Below are positions 16,565 to 25,623 of a DNA stretch of 64,000 nt, in pieces. The stretch comes from Bifidobacterium sp. ESL0682 (GTDB lineage: Bacteria; Actinomycetota; Actinomycetes; Actinomycetales; Bifidobacteriaceae), in assembly GCF_029392815.1 (NCBI RefSeq), contig NZ_CP113942.1, forward strand, positions 496,001 to 560,000, read 5' to 3'. The notes beneath the pieces were generated by a model. That model had not been told where the DNA came from and ran no database searches. It was given only the letters and a program-made list of their open reading frames with translations. Each line of letters starts with the position of its first letter. Within the stretch, counting starts at the first letter, position 1. A program made the translations under genes and the position numbers.

Positions 16565-17553
16565 GTGACGATGACATCAGAAAGCGGTGGCGCGGGCGAG
16601 GCGATGTCCGTGGGTGCGGTGGATGCCAAGCCGCACAGGCATAGCCAAGACCGGATTTTCCATGCGGTGGCCGTGTGCTGTGGTGCCTTGATATTGGTGG
16701 CTTTGGGCGCGGTGGTGCTCTTCCTGCTGCTGCGCGCCTGGCCGATTTTTGCCGGTCCGCAGGCTAAGACTTCCGCGGTTTTCGCCTCCCTGAGCGGCGG
16801 CAAGGCACACGGGTTCTGGCAATATGTCGGGCCTCTGGTTTTCGGTACTGTGGTGATTGCGGCGCTTGCGCTGGCAATCGCCTTTTTTATAGCTGTTGGC
16901 GTGGCCTTGTTCATCACCTTCTACGCGCCGAAACGCCTCGGCACAGTGCTCAATTACGTCGTTGATTTGCTGGCCGCAATTCCTTCGGTCATCTACGGCC
17001 TGTGGGGCGCGCTGGTGCTGGTTCCGGCGATGTACCCGTTCTGGAATTGGGTTTCCAAACATCTGGGCTGGATTCCGTTGTTCGCCGGCCCTGCCGCCAA
17101 CCCGCCACGCACCGTAGCCAGCGCCGCGGTGATTCTGGCCATCATGATCATGCCCATCATCACTTCGATGACCCGCGACATCTTCGCCCAGACTCCGCGA
17201 CTCAATCAGGAAGCGGCGCTCGCGCTGGGTGCCACCAAATGGGAGATGATCAAGCTGACCGCCCTGCCGTTCGCTAAGTCCGGCATGGTCTCGGCCTCGA
17301 TGCTGGCGCTTGGCCGCGCACTGGGGAGACCATGGCCGTGATGATGGTGCTTTCGCCAGGCATGACCTATTCGTGGCACTGGCTGCAGGCATCGAAAAGC
17401 CAGACCATCGCCGCCAACATCGCCGCGCAATACCCTGAAGCTGATTCGCTTGGCGTCTCCGCTCTGATTGCTACCGGTCTCGTCCTCTTCGTCATCACGT
17501 TCGTGGTGAATCTCCTTGCCCGACGCATCACCAAGAAGGGAGGTGCGCGATGA
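16565..17553 (+). pseudogene. pstC: Phosphate ABC transporter permease PstC (one-base frameshift)
   Basis: PstC is one of the two membrane subunits of the phosphate importer. The frame from GTG 16565 (or ATG 16571), with AGGAG just before, reads through the permease loop QEAALALGATKWEMIKL up to ALGRALG and then stops early at 17341. The next frame resumes with MAVMMVLSPGMTYSW and runs to the true C-terminus at 17553. The family sequence is GRALGETMAV, and one extra G in the GGGG at 17323-17326 restores it exactly, giving about 329 residues. Because the neighbours are intact this is more likely a base-calling error than gene loss. The stop overlaps the pstA start (ATGA). Confidence 0.85.
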
Positions 17554-18629
17554 AAGAACGTGACAAGGGCATGGCAGAATCGATCGCTTTGAATGCTTCT
17601 CAAGCCGGAACCGTTGCCGCCGATGCAGTGGTGGCAGCCTCCGATGCTGCTGCCAACGCTTCGGAATTCGCTGGCCACACCCCCGATTTCTCAAAGTTCA
17701 AGCCATCGGAAGCACTGCTCAAGCAGCGTGAATGGAAGAGCCGCATTATGGCGGTAATCATCGGCCTTGCGTTTATCGTCGCGATGATTCCGCTGATTTC
17801 GCTGCTCTGGACCACTATCGCGCGCGGCGTCAAACGGCTCAATCTCAACTTCCTGTCGTTCAACATGTCTGGCGTCATCGGTGGCATGCCCACGCCCTCC
17901 GGCGGCCACGGCGGCATCGAACACGCCATCATCGGCACGCTGGAGGTCACGCTCGGTGCAATGGTGATATCCGTGCCGGTCGGCCTGATGTGCGCGATCT
18001 ATCTGACGGAGTACGCGCGTGGCGGCAAATTCGCCAAAGCCATCTCGCTGCTGGTCAACGTGATGAGCGGCATTCCCTCTATCGTTGCCGGTCTTTTCGC
18101 CTTCTCCCTGTTCTCGATTCTGATGGGTCCTGGTGTCTCCAACGGTTTCGAAGGCTCGGTCGCGCTTTCGATTCTGATGATTCCCACGGTGGTCAATTCC
18201 AGCGTCGAAATGCTGCGCATCGTCCCCGACGACCTGCGCGAGGCCTCGTATGCGCTCGGAGTCACCAAATCTCGGACCATCGTCAAAGTCGTCTTGCGAA
18301 CGGCGCTTCCGGGCATCGTCTCTGGCGTCATTCTCGCCATCGCCCGCGTGATTGGCGAAACCGCGCCGCTCTTGATGACGGCCGGATTCATCGTCACCAC
18401 CAACTGGAACCTCTTCAGTGGGCAGATGACCACGTTGCCGGTCTTTGTCTACCAGGAATACAGCAAGATGTCGGTGACTTGCCCGCCCAGCGCCGGCTTC
18501 GGCTGCGTCGCTTCCATTCCTTCCGAGCGTTCGTGGGCGGCGGCCCTTGTGCTCATTGCCATTGTGCTGGTCCTGAATCTCATCGGTCGTCTGGTGCAGC
18601 GTCTTTTCAGCGTGGAGGCATCTAAGTGA
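17550..18629 (+). CDS. pstA: Phosphate ABC transporter permease PstA
   Basis: This is the second membrane subunit of the phosphate importer, 359 residues with about six membrane helices after a soluble N-terminal extension of some 60 residues rich in Ala. The EAA-type loop is REASYALGVTKSRTIVKVVL, which contacts the PstB ATPase. It starts at the ATGA overlap with pstC, indicating translational coupling. A 245-bp gap with three imperfect 51-bp repeats separates it from pstB. Confidence 0.95.
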   Translation: MKERDKGMAESIALNASQAGTVAADAVVAASDAAANASEFAGHTPDFSKFKPSEALLKQREWKSRIMAVIIGLAFIVAMIPLISLLWTTIARGVKRLNLNFLSFNMSGVIGGMPTPSGGHGGIEHAIIGTLEVTLGAMVISVPVGLMCAIYLTEYARGGKFAKAISLLVNVMSGIPSIVAGLFAFSLFSILMGPGVSNGFEGSVALSILMIPTVVNSSVEMLRIVPDDLREASYALGVTKSRTIVKVVLRTALPGIVSGVILAIARVIGETAPLLMTAGFIVTTNWNLFSGQMTTLPVFVYQEYSKMSVTCPPSAGFGCVASIPSERSWAAALVLIAIVLVLNLIGRLVQRLFSVEASK

Positions 18630-18684
18630 GGGGCTATATCGCGCGATTAATCACGTATCATAGCTCATCGGCCTCGATGCGCGC

Positions 18685-18820
18685 GCACTTTTTGACGTTA
18701 GCGTGCGAAAAGTGCATTTTGGATTCGCTAAAGTGCAGGCATCTGACGGCAGCGTGTGAAAAGCGCATTCGAGATTCGGCAAAGTGCGCTTTTTGAACGG
18801 TAGCGTCTGAAAAGCGCCAT
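18685..18820 (+). repeat. Three imperfect 51-bp direct repeats between pstA and pstB
   Basis: The core GCGTxxGAAAAG recurs at 18701, 18752 and 18803, a 51-bp period. The first and third units also contain an inverted repeat (GCACTTTT...GAAAAGTGC; GCGCTTTT...GAAAAGCGC), so the RNA can form hairpins. They could modulate expression of pstB relative to pstSCA or be extragenic repeats of the kind seen near 23.9 kb. Confidence 0.7.
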
Positions 18821-18874
18821 ACGTAAAGGCGACACGAATTCCAATATCGGTATCAACAATGAAAGCGAGTCAAC

Positions 18875-19654
18875 ATGGGGCAACGCATTGATGTCGAACA
18901 CCTCAACGTCTACTACGGTGATTTCCTGGCCGTTGAAGACGTCAACCTCAACATTCAGGCCAACAAGGTGACAGCCTTCATCGGACCGTCCGGCTGTGGA
19001 AAATCCACAGTTCTGCGCACGCTCGACCGCATGCACGAGATCACGCCAGGCGCTCGCGTCGAAGGCAAGGTCCTGCTTGACGGCCACGATCTCTACGGCA
19101 AGGGCGTCGACCCGGTGGCCGTGCGTCGCGATGTCGGCATGGTCTTCCAGAAGGCCAACCCGTTCCCGACGATGTCCATCCGTGAGAATGTGCTGGCCGG
19201 CATCCGCCTGAACAACCGGCACATTTCCAAGTCTGACGCCGATGACTTGGTGGAGTGGGCTTTGCGCGGGGCGAATCTCTGGAACGAGGTCAAGGACAGA
19301 CTCGACAAACCGGGCATCGGGCTTTCCGGCGGCCAGCAGCAGCGCCTGTGCATCGCCCGTGCCGTCGCCGTCCACCCGCAGGTGCTTCTGATGGACGAGC
19401 CGTGCTCCGCCCTTGACCCGATCTCCACGCTCGCTGTCGAGGATTTGATCAACGAGCTCAAGCGCGACTATACCATCGTCATCGTCACCCACAACATGCA
19501 GCAGGCCGCCCGTGTTGCCGATTACACCGCCTTCTTCAACCTGAAAGCCGTCGGCAAACCCGGCCACCTCGAGTATTTCGCCGACACCACCACGATGTTC
19601 AACAACCCGCAAAACGAGGAAGCCGAGCGCTACATCTCCGGCCGTTTTGGCTGA
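18875..19654 (+). CDS. pstB: Phosphate ABC transporter ATP-binding protein
   Basis: PstB hydrolyses ATP to power phosphate import through PstCA. The 259-residue protein has Walker [10 protein letters not shown] (near residue 38), the signature LSGGQQQR, Walker [13 protein letters not shown] and the switch His in IVTHNM. Length and order are normal. No phoU follows within the window, which is unusual for a pst cluster but not decisive. Confidence 0.97.
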   Translation: MGQRIDVEHLNVYYGDFLAVEDVNLNIQANKVTAFIGPSGCGKSTVLRTLDRMHEITPGARVEGKVLLDGHDLYGKGVDPVAVRRDVGMVFQKANPFPTMSIRENVLAGIRLNNRHISKSDADDLVEWALRGANLWNEVKDRLDKPGIGLSGGQQQRLCIARAVAVHPQVLLMDEPCSALDPISTLAVEDLINELKRDYTIVIVTHNMQQAARVADYTAFFNLKAVGKPGHLEYFADTTTMFNNPQNEEAERYISGRFG

Positions 19655-20454
19655 GTTTGGTGTTATTATTCAATGCTTTCTCATGCAGATTCATGCCTGC
19701 GAAGCAGTGAAGGAGAAGTTCACTTTATATGGTATTCAGAGCTGTTCAGATGAATAAAGTTCTATGCTATTCCGCCGTTTTGCTTTTTAAATGACGAAAT
19801 CGACAGCACGGAAGCCGTGGTTCCGATATTTTCCCTTCAATGTTGCATGCTGATGACTTTATGCAGCATCTAAAGCGTTTTGTATATCGGATTGCCATTC
19901 CGTGCTGCTGATTCTTTTTAATTGCAGCATTGAACTTCCGCAATGGAATTTTTATGAATCAGTTCTGTGAACACGCAGCACCGAAGACGAATCGGGAAGA
20001 AACTATCTTTCTCTGCTGTTCAATTAGATTATCGACTACGCCATTCCGCCGCTTTACATGCAAGAGTATTGGGAATCGCAGCATTGAAAGCAAAATAATC
20101 TTCAAATACGTTTAAGAACCTCATACTTATTGTGTTTGAGCTCACACGCATAGCAACCATATCCTGTTAGTACTCGAATTCCGAGATGGAACACACTGCC
20201 ATGCGACGATTCCAAGGATAAAAGGCAGTATTGGGCCTTCCTGAGCTCACTGATTTTGTTCCTTCACCAAGACTTGATGTTTCAATCACAGTGAATCCCG
20301 CAATTTACCTAATATGCCCAAACGGGCATGTCTCATAACGCAGAAGATAAATTCCAGATCTCAAGTCTTTGTTGCTGGTTCTACTTCATTGGTGGATAAC
20401 TCGTCATGGCTACCTTGGTTTCGGCGTATTGCGCATTGGTATGGTCCTACTTCA
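19655..20454. other. AT-richer intergenic island without a supported gene
   Basis: About 800 bases, visibly lower in G+C than the flanking genes, with several GCAGCAT-type short repeats and only short unconvincing frames. At about 20370-20424 it carries a degenerate copy of the 3' end of the adjacent DUF559-type gene (shared words GGTxCTACTTCATT and AGCTACC/GGCTACC), suggesting a decayed paralogue or partial duplication. Confidence 0.5.
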
Positions 20455-21381
20455 TTACGAACGGCTCGTGATAGCTACCGGTTTGGTTGTTTTTATTCGT
20501 TCGAGCGGCTTGGCGATTATGGAAAAGTTGAATAAAGCACCACGGGAAGCCAGCTGTCGTCCGGCTTGCAACGCAAAACGCGCCCTGACCTCGTCGTCAT
20601 CGATATCGCCAGATGAAATGATGACGATTCTCCATCCATTCGCACGCAATTTATCCCGTTTTTCTCGGTCACGGTGCCATTGCTGCTTGTCATAACGATG
20701 TTGGTCTCCATCGTATTCCACGCCGACATGCCACTGGGGCCAAGCCATATCCAGTGTCATCGGCGCGCCGGATGTAAATTTCAGCCCTGGAACGATGAAA
20801 TTGACTTCTGGACAGGGCAAGCCGTGGGAGAGGAGCGCGAGTCTGCTTTCGGTTTCTCGGGGTGAACAGACACCTGGCATAATGAACCTCAAGGCCTGCT
20901 TGCACCGTTGCTTGCCAGTGAATCGCGGTGCTGATGTAACGAATGAAACAAATTGATGATGGATGTGATTCATCTGCGCGACGTCATTATGCGCTTGCGC
21001 GTGAATAATCGATTCGGCAAGCACGATTAAGTCCATTAATGGCACATGTGCGCCGAGTTGCGCCCAAGTGCTGATGAGATCCAGCGTGAAGACATGCTTG
21101 GATATTTGTACCTGGCATGCAGGTTTGAGCATCTTCCAAACATGGTGTTCGACGAGTTTGCTCTGGACTCTGAGATTTTGACAGCTTGCGGTTGTATGGA
21201 GTGCGTTGGTGTCAAGGTCGCAATGTTTGGGTAACGATATTCCTTGAAGTTCAAGCGAAGTCGTCATTCCGAACAACAGCTCTCTTCCCAATGCTTTCGT
21301 CACTTGGCTGCATCTCGACATAGCGGTTTGGCGTAATTTCGCGGATTCTGCGGTTTCGATCGATGGCGTTCTGTGACTCAT
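20455..21381 (-). CDS. DUF559-type (Vsr/REase-fold) protein
   Basis: The 308-residue protein has an unrecognised N-terminal half and a C-terminal PD-(D/E)xK-like domain of the DUF559 type. Its core is LDMAWPQWHVGVEYDGDQH followed by DREKRDKLRANGWRIVIIS, the usual spacing of the fold with the acidic and Tyr-Asp-Gly residues retained. Such proteins are common in Actinobacteria, often near mobile or defence loci, but their substrate is not established. The gene lies alone between two AT-rich islands, which may indicate acquisition. TAATGT six bases before the ATG would allow a leaderless mRNA. Confidence 0.65.
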   Translation of the reverse strand: MSHRTPSIETAESAKLRQTAMSRCSQVTKALGRELLFGMTTSLELQGISLPKHCDLDTNALHTTASCQNLRVQSKLVEHHVWKMLKPACQVQISKHVFTLDLISTWAQLGAHVPLMDLIVLAESIIHAQAHNDVAQMNHIHHQFVSFVTSAPRFTGKQRCKQALRFIMPGVCSPRETESRLALLSHGLPCPEVNFIVPGLKFTSGAPMTLDMAWPQWHVGVEYDGDQHRYDKQQWHRDREKRDKLRANGWRIVIISSGDIDDDEVRARFALQAGRQLASRGALFNFSIIAKPLERIKTTKPVAITSRS

Positions 21382-22366
21382 ATCAGCACATTAGCGGATA
21401 TTGCATTGTTACCGAGCCGTTTTCCGGTCATGTGGTCGAATGGTTGTCTTCTCGGCGTGTTTGTGCATAACTCGTTGCCGTCTAAGCGCAAGTGTGCATG
21501 GATTGGAATTATTGTATTGATTGATATTGGCTAATTATGGTCTTACCTCAACTGACCTAATTGGCGATTTTGCATGATATTCGCGATTGATTAAAGACAA
21601 TTGAGCAGATACTTGGATAGAGTTTTGCTTAGGCGTCGAAGGAATATCGGCACAGCTAACGGGATAGACGACAAATAGTAATTTCCCTGATGAATAAGAA
21701 TGGTGCAGAGCAATCCGGCAAATTCGCGATGAAGTCTGTTTCGTAGCAGGGAAGGCTTAGAAAGTTGATTTTGCTGTTCGGTGCTGTATCCAGAAAAATC
21801 AAAGGTTGAAATTCTGCGAAAAGTATTGTTGCTTTCCGTGTTTTTGCAGCATGGAAAGGCTAAATAAAGTAATTATTGCTTCAATGCTGTGAAATACGAG
21901 AAGAAACACAGCAGGAAAGCAAATTATTGTCGAGGGATTTTCTCACTGCTGTGAGCTTTCAGTTTTAAGCCGTGGAATGTAGTGCATGCTATTTAATCGC
22001 CGCTTTTGACGTTTAACAAATTACGTAAAGGTTTTACCTGTCAGAGCTCATACAAAATAAAGACATAACTTTATGGTTACGATGATTGCCAATCAAAATT
22101 CAGAAGACGATATGCTGTTTAATGGTACAGAAAAGATTTTTAATCCAGAACTCTACCAGACACGCTGGAAGAATTATGGCCGGTGGGGATGTTATATTCG
22201 ATACGTCCGCGGAACCGCGGGCGAGTCGCAGCAACCTCCGTATCGTCAATTCATTCATCAACAGTTAGTGAAGTTCGTCGGTCTTGTAGTGTTGAACGCC
22301 GTAAGCGCCGACCGCCCATTTTCTGCAACCTGACTTGGCGATGCACAAACCAAGGAAGAGAGAACG
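21382..22366. other. AT-rich intergenic island and leader of the purine permease
   Basis: Nearly 1 kb without a credible gene. Bases up to about 22050 are AT-rich with short repeats of GCAGCAT and CAGCAGG types. The last 200 bases, just before the permease, are G+C-richer and form a compact predicted structure (listed separately). Confidence 0.5.
22199..22245 (+). promoter_or_regulatory. Structured leader candidate upstream of the purine permease
   Basis: CGATACG (22199-22205) pairs with CGTATCG (22239-22245) and encloses the hairpin CCGCG-GAAC-CGCGG plus a small GCG-AGT-CGC stem, giving a three-way-junction shape about 120 bases before the start codon. I do not recognise it as a purine riboswitch; a regulatory role is only inferred. 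Confidence 0.35.
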
Positions 22367-23760
22367 ATGGACAAGTTCTTCCATCTCAAAGAAAATCACA
22401 CTACGGTATCCACTGAAATCACAGCGGGCATCACCACCTTCTTCGCGATGAGCTATATTATCGTCGTCAATCCGCAAGTCCTAAGCACCACCGGCATGCC
22501 GTGGGGCGCCGTGTTCCTCGCCACCATCATCGCCTCCGTCGCCGGAACCTTGGTGATGGGCCTCTTCGCCAACGTTCCCTATGCGCAATCCGCAAGCATG
22601 GGTCTCAACGCCTTCTTCGCCTACACCGTCTGCGCCGGCCTCGGCTTCACCTGGCAAGAGACGCTGTGCATGACGTTCCTGTGCGGTCTGATCAATATTC
22701 TGGTCACCGTTACCTCCATCCGCAAGCTCATCATCGCCTGCATCCCCGAATCGTTGCAGCACGCCATCGGTGGCGGCATCGGTCTGTTCGTGATGTACGT
22801 CGGCATGCTGAACGTCGGTTTCATTTCCTTCACCCCAGGCGACCCGAAGGCTGCTGCCAAGGGCGGCCCAATTCACGCGACTCCTGGACTTTCGATGCTC
22901 AACAACCCCGAACTCTGGGTCTTCCTCATCGGCTTGGCCATCGCCATCGTGCTCACTCTGCTTAACGTTCGTGGTTCGTTGTTGATTTCCATCATTGCCG
23001 CCGCCATCATCGGCATTCCCTTCGGCGTGACCAACATGTCCAATTCGGTGTCCATCGGCTCCACCTTCGCCCAGCTGCCCACCACCTTCCTCGCGATCTT
23101 CAGCCCGCAGGGCTTCCCGGCGCTCTTCGGCAATCTCGGTCGTCTGCCACTCGTGATTGTCACCATCTTCGCCTTCTCGATGCCGATATGTTCGACACCA
23201 TCGGCACCTTGGTCGGCACAGGCCGCAAGACCGGCATCTTCTCCGACCAGGACATCAAGAACATGGCCGACGGCCACGGCTTTAGCTCCAAGATGGACAA
23301 GGCCCTCTTCGCCGATTCCATCGCCACTTCCGTCGGCGGCTTGTTCGGCACCTCCAACATCACCACCTACGTCGAGTCCTCGGCCGGCATTGCCGCGGGC
23401 GGCCGCACTGGCCTGACTTCGGTAACCGTGGCCGTCTGCTTCATCATCTCGATGTTCCTCTCGCCGCTGGTCTCCGCGATCCCGTCCGCCGCAACGGCCG
23501 GCGTCTTGGTCGTGGTCGGCTGCATGATGGCCTCCAGCTTGAAGGAAGTCGACTGGGGCGACCTCGCCGAGGCCATTCCGGCCCTCTTCGCCTCGGTGTT
23601 CATGGCGCTTTCGTACTCGATTTCCTACGGCATCGCCGCGGGCTTCATCATGTACTGCCTGGTCAAGATCTGCAAGCGCAAGACCAAGGACATCAGCCCG
23701 GTGATGTGGATCGTCACTGCTCTCTTCGTCCTCGACTTCGCCTTGCAGGCCGTTCTCTGA
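22367..23760 (+). pseudogene. AzgA-type (NCS2) purine permease, one-base frameshift
   Basis: The product is a guanine/hypoxanthine/adenine-type permease of the COG2252 branch, with about twelve membrane helices. The first frame carries GITTFFAMSYIIVVNPQ, NAFFAYTVC and QHAIGGGIGLFVMYVG and derails after IFAFSM at 23182. The other frame continues MFDTIGTLVGTGRKTGIF, TTYVESSAGIAAGGRTGLTSVTV and the C-terminus. The expected junction is FSMADMFDT, restored by one extra G after ATG (ATGGCC for ATGCC), giving about 464 residues. GGAAGAGAGAA precedes the ATG. All conserved blocks are present, so the break is probably a sequencing artefact. Confidence 0.8.
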
Positions 23761-23847
23761 TTGTCCGCCGTCGCCATCGAGGCTGATTGTCTGGTCGCTT
23801 GATGGGCTGAGAAGCTGGTTGACTTCTGTCAACTCTTTGGATCGCAT

Positions 23848-23886
23848 ACTTTTCGCCGCAATTTATCGTCAGTTGCGGCGAAAAGT
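23848..23886. repeat. Perfect 14-bp inverted repeat downstream of the purine permease
   Basis: ACTTTTCGCCGCAA and TTGCGGCGAAAAGT flank an 11-nt loop. It could terminate the permease transcript but lacks a T-run after the right arm. Confidence 0.6.
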
Positions 23887-23983
23887 GCGTTTTGGCCCCA
23901 TTTTCGTGCTTTTGGTCGTGTTAATGGTGAAGGTGCGGTGAAAAGTATGTTTCGGCCTACTTTTCGTGCTTTTCGTTGCAGCG
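23875..23983. repeat. Two 60-bp-period extragenic repeats
   Basis: GCGGCGAAAAGTGCG at 23875 and GCGGTGAAAAGTATG at 23935 begin two imperfect copies that share TTTCGTGCTTTT downstream. The GAAAAGTGC word also occurs in the pstA-pstB repeats, suggesting one repeat family. Confidence 0.55.
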
Positions 23984-24070
23984 GTGTTCAGCAGGGAAGT
24001 AGCGATGACACCCTCACAGGTGCTATCTACCTAGGTTGCGGGGCGTGTCGCGTGGTCGGCCGCCGTCCGT

Positions 24071-24235
24071 ATACTGTTCATTTGTAAACCACAGACTGTT
24101 GGTTAGAGGTGCAAGCCTCTCGAAGTTTGGTTCGCCAGGCCAGCATAGGTTGAATGTCATAAGCCTTGTAAGAGGCGGGTCGTGCAAGCGGCTGGTATGG
24201 TGCTCTGCCTATGTGCAGGGCATTTTTTGTAGGGT
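24071..24235 (+). ncRNA. Ribosomal L10 leader with attenuator-like hairpin
   Basis: A TATACT -10 box at 24071-24076 is followed by the structured leader typical of rplJ-rplL operons, where free L10(L12)4 binds and represses its own mRNA. Bases 24202-24221 form GCTCTGC / GCAGGGC followed by six T (24223-24228), a terminator-like element about 100 bases before rplJ that could act as an attenuator. The leader assignment rests on context and fold; I cannot score it against a model. Confidence 0.6.
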
Positions 24236-24321
24236 TGCAAGTTTGCAGCAATGCAGGAAATCGCTCATCAAGCCGAAACGTTCCAACTTCCCAATCAATG
24301 GTCGACTCAGGAAGGAACGCC

Positions 24322-24843
24322 ATGAAAAGGCCCGAAAAGGAAGCGGTGATCGCCGAGCTTACGGAGCAATTCCGTAACGCCGATGCGGTTTACCTTACCG
24401 AGTACCGCGGGCTTACCGTTCCGCAGATTTCCGATCTGCGTGAAAAGCTAGGCCGCGATACTTCCTACTCAGTGGCTAAGAACACGCTCGCTCGCATCGC
24501 CGCCAAAGAGGCTGGATACGAGGGCTTCGATGAAGTCCTTTCCGGCCCCTCCGCAATCACCTTCGTGAAGGGTGATTACGTCGAGGCTGCGAAGGTCCTG
24601 CGTGACTTTGCCAAGAAAACCCCAGCCCTCGTCATCAAGGGTGGTTTCGCAGACGGAACCATGTACGACGCCGAAGGCTTCAAAGTGCTCGCGAACCTCG
24701 AGTCTCGCGAGACCCTGCTCTCCAGGATGGCAGGCGACCTCAAGGGCTCCATGTCCAAGGCCGCTCGCACGTTCGCCGCTCTGCCTACCAAGGCTGTGCG
24801 TACGATCGACGCCCTGCGCGAAAAGCAGGAAAAGGCCGCTTGA
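24322..24843 (+). CDS. rplJ: 50S ribosomal protein L10
   Basis: L10 anchors the L7/L12 stalk on the ribosome and regulates its own operon. The 173-residue protein begins MKRPEKEAVIAELTEQF with GGAAGGAA upstream and contains TEYRGLTVPQISDLREKL and SVAKNTLARIAA, typical L10 blocks. A longer in-frame reading upstream only covers the leader. It is followed by rplL after 121 bases. Confidence 0.97.
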   Translation: MKRPEKEAVIAELTEQFRNADAVYLTEYRGLTVPQISDLREKLGRDTSYSVAKNTLARIAAKEAGYEGFDEVLSGPSAITFVKGDYVEAAKVLRDFAKKTPALVIKGGFADGTMYDAEGFKVLANLESRETLLSRMAGDLKGSMSKAARTFAALPTKAVRTIDALREKQEKAA

Positions 24844-24964
24844 TTTCCTCGCGGTTCCGGCCGCGTAGACATCGTGCAGTTTTGCAGTGAAAATTAAAAA
24901 TATTTAAGAATTTAGGTGACGGAACCCAACAAACATCCGTTGCCATGATTGAAAGGAAGCCATT

Positions 24965-25348
24965 ATGGCTAAGCTCTCAAGCGATGAGCTCCTCGATGCG
25001 TTCAAGGAAATGACCCTGGTTGAACTCTCCGACTTCGTCAAGAAGTTCGAGGAAGAGTTCGACGTCGAAGCTTCCGCTCCGGCTGTTGCTGTTGCTGCTG
25101 CTCCTGCCGCTGGTGCAGGCGCTGGCGAAGAAGAGAAGTCCGAGTTCGACGTGGTTCTCTCCTCCTTCGGCGACAAGAAGATTCAGGTCATCAAGGCCGT
25201 CAAGAACATCACCGGCAAGGGCCTGGCTGAGGCCAAGGCTCTCGTCGACGGCGCTCCTGCCACCGTTCTCGAGAAGGCCAAGAAGGAAGACGCCGAGAAG
25301 GCTAAGGCTGAGATCGAAGAGGCCGGCGGCTCCGTCGAACTCAAGTAG
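24965..25348 (+). CDS. rplL: 50S ribosomal protein L7/L12
   Basis: The stalk protein that recruits translation factors. Its 127 residues comprise the N-terminal dimerisation domain ([20 protein letters not shown]), an Ala/Gly hinge near residues 40-55 and the conserved C-terminal factor-binding domain ([30 protein letters not shown]). AAAGGA precedes the ATG. Confidence 0.98.
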   Translation: MAKLSSDELLDAFKEMTLVELSDFVKKFEEEFDVEASAPAVAVAAAPAAGAGAGEEEKSEFDVVLSSFGDKKIQVIKAVKNITGKGLAEAKALVDGAPATVLEKAKKEDAEKAKAEIEEAGGSVELK

Positions 25349-25422
25349 TTCTTTCCTGCTTGTAGGCTTCAGGCAAAAGCGGCATGATGTCGCTCTGTGT
25401 CTGAAAGCTTGACAGATTGTTG

Positions 25423-25459
25423 CAAACCCTGTGTGCGGAATCTCCGCTCGCAGGGTTTG
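25423..25459 (+). terminator. Terminator of the rplJ-rplL operon
   Basis: CAAACCCTG (25423-25431) pairs with CAGGGTTTG (25451-25459), with an inner GCGGA/TCCGC stem, followed by TTCATTTTG. Confidence 0.75.
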
Positions 25460-25623
25460 TTCATTTTGTCGGCTATCGTAGTAGATATGGTGTGTTTCCG
25501 ATATAAGCGGGAACGGGCGCATGCGTGAGTGTTGTCAATGTCTGTCATTTTTCTGCTAAGTTCGACAGAAACATGGCACAATGGCAGTAACGCGAATAAA
25601 AGTGTATAAGGGGAGGCCGCAAG

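Noticed and set aside
18685-18820. Tandem units considered as a CRISPR array
   Set aside because: The whole 51-bp unit is repeated imperfectly with no repeat/spacer division, and no cas genes are present. No CRISPR array was seen anywhere in the window.
19930-20115. A 61-codon frame in the AT-rich island after pstB
   Set aside because: There is no start context or domain, and it lies in repeat-bearing AT-rich DNA.
19655-20454. phoU expected after pstB
   Set aside because: No PhoU-like reading exists on either strand. It is either elsewhere in the genome or absent.
22070-22366. Purine riboswitch before the permease
   Set aside because: The conserved aptamer core (TATA...ATATGG...GTxTCTACC...CCGTAAA) is absent, so only a generic structured leader is proposed.
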